From NCBI GenBank assembly GCA_963715655.1, contig OY970262.1, positions 62,001 through 126,000 on the forward strand: DNA of 64,000 bases, read 5' to 3'. Shown here one piece after another: positions 61,525-64,000 of this stretch. Positions within the stretch are counted from its first letter, which is position 1. The number at the start of each line of letters is the position of its first letter. The notes under the pieces are model-generated. The model worked only from the letters and a program-made list of their open reading frames with translations, did no database searches and was not told the origin of the DNA. The position numbers and the translations under genes are program-made. Source of the stretch: JANQPD01 sp963715655. GTDB taxonomy: Bacteria > Bacteroidota > Bacteroidia > Flavobacteriales > Schleiferiaceae.

Positions 61525-61986
61525 ATGAGTGAGCAGAAAAAAGATCAGTACACTGAAATCATCATTAAATGGCAGATAAAAAAATCCTTTGATAAGTTCT
61601 CTGAAATCGAGAATAACACGAGGTCCATTTATCAAATTTATGGAGATTCCCACATTTACGGGAGAAGCGTACTTATGTATATTGGGAAGTCTGAAAGATT
61701 ACAAAAGCGATTGAATGAACACGGAAAATCGTTTTTTCAATATGCGAATAACCTTTCTTACATTGAAGGAAGAATAGAAGATCGCACAATGAATCTCGAA
61801 ATACCCGAATCTATACTTATTGCAAACCACAAACCTTTTATGAATAAAACTTTTATTCACGACCTGCCTGAAAGTGCTAAAAAGGAAAAAATAATTGTAT
61901 TCAACGATGACAATCACGCTATGCTTAAAAATTCTTGTACTAATTATTGGTGGGTTGAGGATTATAGAAAAAAGATGAAAATTTAA
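61525..61986 (+). CDS. GIY-YIG-like nuclease domain protein
   Basis: 153 residues. The GIY-YIG hallmark is seen in SIYQIYGDSHIYGRS and LMYIGKSERLQKRLNEHGKS (Tyr, Tyr-Ile-Gly, Arg), followed by Glu in LEIPESILIANHKPFMN and its Asn. Usually an endonuclease fold. It may be part of the defence-like neighbourhood downstream of the type IIG protein; it has no partner gene. Confidence 0.75.
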   Translation: MSEQKKDQYTEIIIKWQIKKSFDKFSEIENNTRSIYQIYGDSHIYGRSVLMYIGKSERLQKRLNEHGKSFFQYANNLSYIEGRIEDRTMNLEIPESILIANHKPFMNKTFIHDLPESAKKEKIIVFNDDNHAMLKNSCTNYWWVEDYRKKMKI

Positions 61987-62236
61987 ATAAACCGCTTATG
62001 ATATGGCACCTTCATCCAATAGGCTTATTTCACGCAGGCTTGTTTTTAAACAAAGCGGAGGTAAAGTTTTACGGTGTTTTTTGGCAAAAAGCATTTTGTT
62101 TGCGGCAAGTATGAAGCATACGTAAGGTTTCCAACGTACATTTGCTAAACTCACGTAAGTGAAAAAGTACCAAACCTTTATTGCTTCATAGAAAATCTTT
62201 AAAATGCAGGTGCGTAGAGATACAAGCCAGCTCCCT

Positions 62237-62256
62237 CAGCCGCCTTAGGGCGGCTG
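62237..62256. terminator. Stem-loop in the 62-kb intergenic region
   Basis: CAGCCGCC (62237-62244) pairs perfectly with GGCGGCTG (62249-62256) around a TTAG loop and is followed by TTGTATTTT. It may end transcription from 61525 or mark the decayed region. The surrounding 61987-62282 holds no gene I can support. Confidence 0.5.
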
Positions 62257-62282
62257 TTGTATTTTATCCATACAAGGTTTAC

Positions 62283-62410
62283 CTACTCTCCCCGCACCAT
62301 ATCAACATGCGCAATCCCAAAATCTAAATACGGCTCCGTAACCGTTTTAAAGCCAAAACTTTGGTACCAATCTTCTAAATAGGAAAGACAATCGAAAAAG
62401 ACATGAATAC
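62283..62410 (-). pseudogene. GNAT acetyltransferase (ElaA-like) C-terminal fragment
   Basis: The frame reads LEDWYQSFGFKTVTEPYLDF, then GIAHVDMVRGE and a stop at 62283. This is the end of an ElaA-type N-acetyltransferase (W/FYQSFGF then IxHxDM). Upstream the frame has no start and runs into the adjacent PIN gene. Everything before residue ~110 of the ancestral protein is gone. Confidence 0.55.
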
Positions 62411-62412
62411 TC

Positions 62413-62952
62413 TTAAACTAAAGCACTAATTATTTCAATATCCCAGTTGCTATTCAATAAATCTCGGTCGTGCGATACTATTTTCAATTTCCGCTTCCAT
62501 GCTATTTCTAAAATAAAATTATCATTAAAATCACGTTGGGGCATTTCTTTTAGAATTTTCGATAGGTTCAAATTATTTAATTGATCAGCCTCTAAGGTAA
62601 ACGATTTACATATTTGATTAATTGCTCCGTTTAAAGCCTCTACGGTATTTCTGTAAACTAAGCTCCCAACATAATGAGGTTTATACTTTTTGCCAATATT
62701 TTCTGGCTGCTTTAACCACTCGTTATAATCAATACGTAAATTTGTGTTATAAAATTCTGACAAAATAATTGCGGGCAAATGCAAGGACGCTCCAGTTGTT
62801 TTAATTGTTTCAAAAAAACGAGAATAGCTTTCTTGATAGTTGCGATTGTAATTACCAAGGGGGGCGAAAAGAAACATCAGAATATTGTTGTCAAACAGAA
62901 AACTGTCTCTGGACTTAATATCATAATCCTTTAACCGAAACTCTTTACTCAT
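62413..62952 (-). CDS. PIN-domain protein of the ATPase/STAS/PIN trio
   Basis: 179 residues from ATG 62952, chosen over 63018 because it begins MSKEFRLKDYDI and overlaps the STAS gene by only 8 bases. Four acidic positions of a PIN nuclease are visible: FLFDNNILMFLF (Asp), LPAIILSEFYN (Glu), RDFNDNFILEIA (Asp) and IVSHDRDLL (Asp). Predicted Mg-dependent RNase. It is the last gene of a coupled minus-strand set with STAS-like and GHKL ATPase genes. Confidence 0.75.
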   Translation of the reverse strand: MSKEFRLKDYDIKSRDSFLFDNNILMFLFAPLGNYNRNYQESYSRFFETIKTTGASLHLPAIILSEFYNTNLRIDYNEWLKQPENIGKKYKPHYVGSLVYRNTVEALNGAINQICKSFTLEADQLNNLNLSKILKEMPQRDFNDNFILEIAWKRKLKIVSHDRDLLNSNWDIEIISALV

Positions 62953-63307
62953 AGCCTTCCGATGACTCCCTAACAGAATTTTCGAAGCTTTCTTTGTTGG
63001 CAAAATAGCTCTTAGCACGCTGTATTACCAATCTCATTAAAGGAATATCTTCTTTGCTTAGATTAATCACTTTTAGGTGTTCTTGTAGAAAAGGGGAATC
63101 ATACTTAGAATATAATTGACCAACAGCAGCATTTAAAAAACTGGTGGTTAAGAGTTCAATTCCTCTAAAATCTAATTCTACAGCTTTACTTTTTATAAAG
63201 AATTCATCAAGTTTTTTAAAAACATTGTCTCCATCTGTTACAGATACGGCAGTGCTTCCCTTTATAAAAGTTGCAATCTCCACTTTTTCTAACCCTTCTG
63301 TTGTCAT
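62945..63307 (-). CDS. STAS-like (DUF4325) protein
   Basis: 120 residues: AVELDFRGIELLTTSFLNAA followed by VGQLYSKYD and a helical end (LMRLVIQRAKSYFANKES). This is the DUF4325 STAS-like fold, which is often encoded next to a GHKL-type ATPase. Ser/Thr positions in LTTSF are the region phosphorylated in classical anti-sigma antagonists; whether this one is phosphorylated is unknown. It starts 12 bases after the ATPase stop. Confidence 0.85.
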   Translation of the reverse strand: MTTEGLEKVEIATFIKGSTAVSVTDGDNVFKKLDEFFIKSKAVELDFRGIELLTTSFLNAAVGQLYSKYDSPFLQEHLKVINLSKEDIPLMRLVIQRAKSYFANKESFENSVRESSEGYE

Positions 63308-63319
63308 AGTGTAAATGTA

Positions 63320-64000
63320 CTAAAATTCGAGTGTATCAAAATCTTCCTCATCATCGTAGTAATATTTCTCATCTAAGTTAATTTCAAAATTGACCAATGT
63401 GCCAGGAAAAGAGTTTCCCATAGGTTTTGAAAACTTAATACCTTTTCTTAATTCCCAATAGCCAGTGCCTGATACTATTTGAATTTTTCCATTGTTAAGT
63501 TTCACGAATTCTTGTATCACTTTTAATCCCAAACCTCCAGGTATGTCACCAACTTTAGTGGTGTTATCGTCTTGTAAAGCCCACTCAATCGCCTCCCAGC
63601 CTTTTATGTTTTGTTTTAAATAATTGGAAACATTAGTCTCAATGGTTTTACCTAAATCTACCACCGTAAAGTCTATGCGCGGAGGTGTTTTATTAGGATA
63701 AAATTGTCCACAACTAAAAATTTCGGTACAATCACTATGATGAATAGCATTCTCATACACTTCAAAAAAGCTTTGCGCAATTTTGGAACGTAACCCTTTG
63801 CTTAGGGCAGGGAATTTACCTTCTTTCACTAAGCGTGTTTTTATGTAGTCGCTTATCTCCTGCGTATCATTTGGTTGGTGCATAGTAAAGCGAATGGTAG
63901 TGTCATCTTGTAAATCATAAGTTGCTTTGCCAAATAATCGAGCGAAATTGTTTCTGCCAAAGAGGCTAATAAACTTATTAGAACAATTGGTCAGTTCTAC
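63320..64000 (-). CDS. GHKL ATP-binding protein, 5' end beyond window
   Basis: The frame stays open to the right edge (V-E-L-T-N-C-S at 64000 inward), so ATG 63883 is internal and the N-terminus is missing. Bergerat-fold motifs are visible: N-box in SFFEVYENAIHHSD, IDFTVVDLGKTI, and G-box PGGLGLKVIQEFVKLNNGK, ending with FPGTLVNFEINLDE. It resembles HATPase/RsbW-type serine kinases. The acidic tail YYDDEEDFDTLEF is unusual. First visible gene of the trio with STAS-like and PIN proteins. Confidence 0.8.
   Translation of the reverse strand, partial: VELTNCSNKFISLFGRNNFARLFGKATYDLQDDTTIRFTMHQPNDTQEISDYIKTRLVKEGKFPALSKGLRSKIAQSFFEVYENAIHHSDCTEIFSCGQFYPNKTPPRIDFTVVDLGKTIETNVSNYLKQNIKGWEAIEWALQDDNTTKVGDIPGGLGLKVIQEFVKLNNGKIQIVSGTGYWELRKGIKFSKPMGNSFPGTLVNFEINLDEKYYYDDEEDFDTLEF

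Noticed and set aside
1..64000. tRNA or rRNA genes
   Set aside because: No cloverleaf-like or rRNA-like segment was recognised by eye; a covariance-model scan would be needed to exclude a tRNA.

Overview
The window is one contiguous stretch of a Bacteroidota chromosome, most likely Flavobacteriales or a close relative. The evidence is several type IX secretion (T9SS) C-terminal sorting domains (type A at 3-1805 and 4339-5616, type B at 22978-24441), many SPII lipoproteins and outer-membrane barrels, Bacteroidota-only families (DUF3078, DUF2461, DUF1569, DUF2975 with an XRE regulator, a DUF4221-like lipoprotein) and -7 boxes of the TAnnTTTG type. I saw no tRNA, rRNA or CRISPR array. Both window edges cut genes: the T9SS protein at the left and a GHKL ATPase at the right.

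Layout. 1-8.9 kb: secreted T9SS proteins, a prolyl oligopeptidase lipoprotein, a decayed IS982-type transposase and a graveyard of gene fragments. 8.9-16.5 kb: acyl-CoA dehydrogenase, an XRE/DUF2975 unit, a KASIII-like enzyme, an outer-membrane protein, and a Fic protein whose upstream DNA carries nine copies of an octamer in alternating orientation, followed by eight ~97-bp tandem repeats. 16.5-31.3 kb: paaZ, a GxxExxY gene bracketed by 22-bp inverted repeats, housekeeping and membrane genes, a fused E1 2-oxoacid dehydrogenase, and a regulator/membrane-protein operon. 31.3-35.1 kb: an accessory island with attC-like palindromes, a TPR protein, a cyclase-like gene split by a complete IS3-family element, and a decayed tyrosine recombinase. 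35.3-44.6 kb: M28 peptidase, DUF819 transporter, a DUF433/PIN toxin-antitoxin pair, Crp-like regulator, paaH, paaG, and a 122-bp tandem repeat grown from the 3' end of a four-helix-bundle gene. 44.9-48.2 kb: a tandem family of small barrel lipoproteins, the last destroyed by a nonsense codon and a ~200-bp MITE. 48.2-54.1 kb: phenylacetyl-CoA epoxidase genes paaA-E. 54.1-64 kb: polyvalent-type kinase, DUF389 protein, and a nuclease/defence-like neighbourhood (membrane-anchored PD-(D/E)XK nuclease, single-chain type IIG restriction-modification protein, GIY-YIG protein, and a PIN/STAS-like/GHKL-ATPase trio).

How the genes work together. The phenylacetate pathway is the metabolic theme. PaaABCDE make the ring epoxide, PaaG isomerises it to the oxepin, PaaZ opens the ring and oxidises the aldehyde, and PaaH with enoyl-CoA hydratases performs beta-oxidation. 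The pathway is dispersed over ~38 kb, and its core minus-strand cluster is interrupted by a RelE-type toxin-antitoxin pair, a decayed DUF4160-DUF2442 gene and a leucine-rich-repeat lipoprotein. No paaK ligase or paaJ thiolase is in view. The least explained candidates are the PIN/STAS/GHKL trio at the right edge, the alternating CTAAAATA operator array in front of fic, and the integron-like cassette island at 31.5-35 kb.
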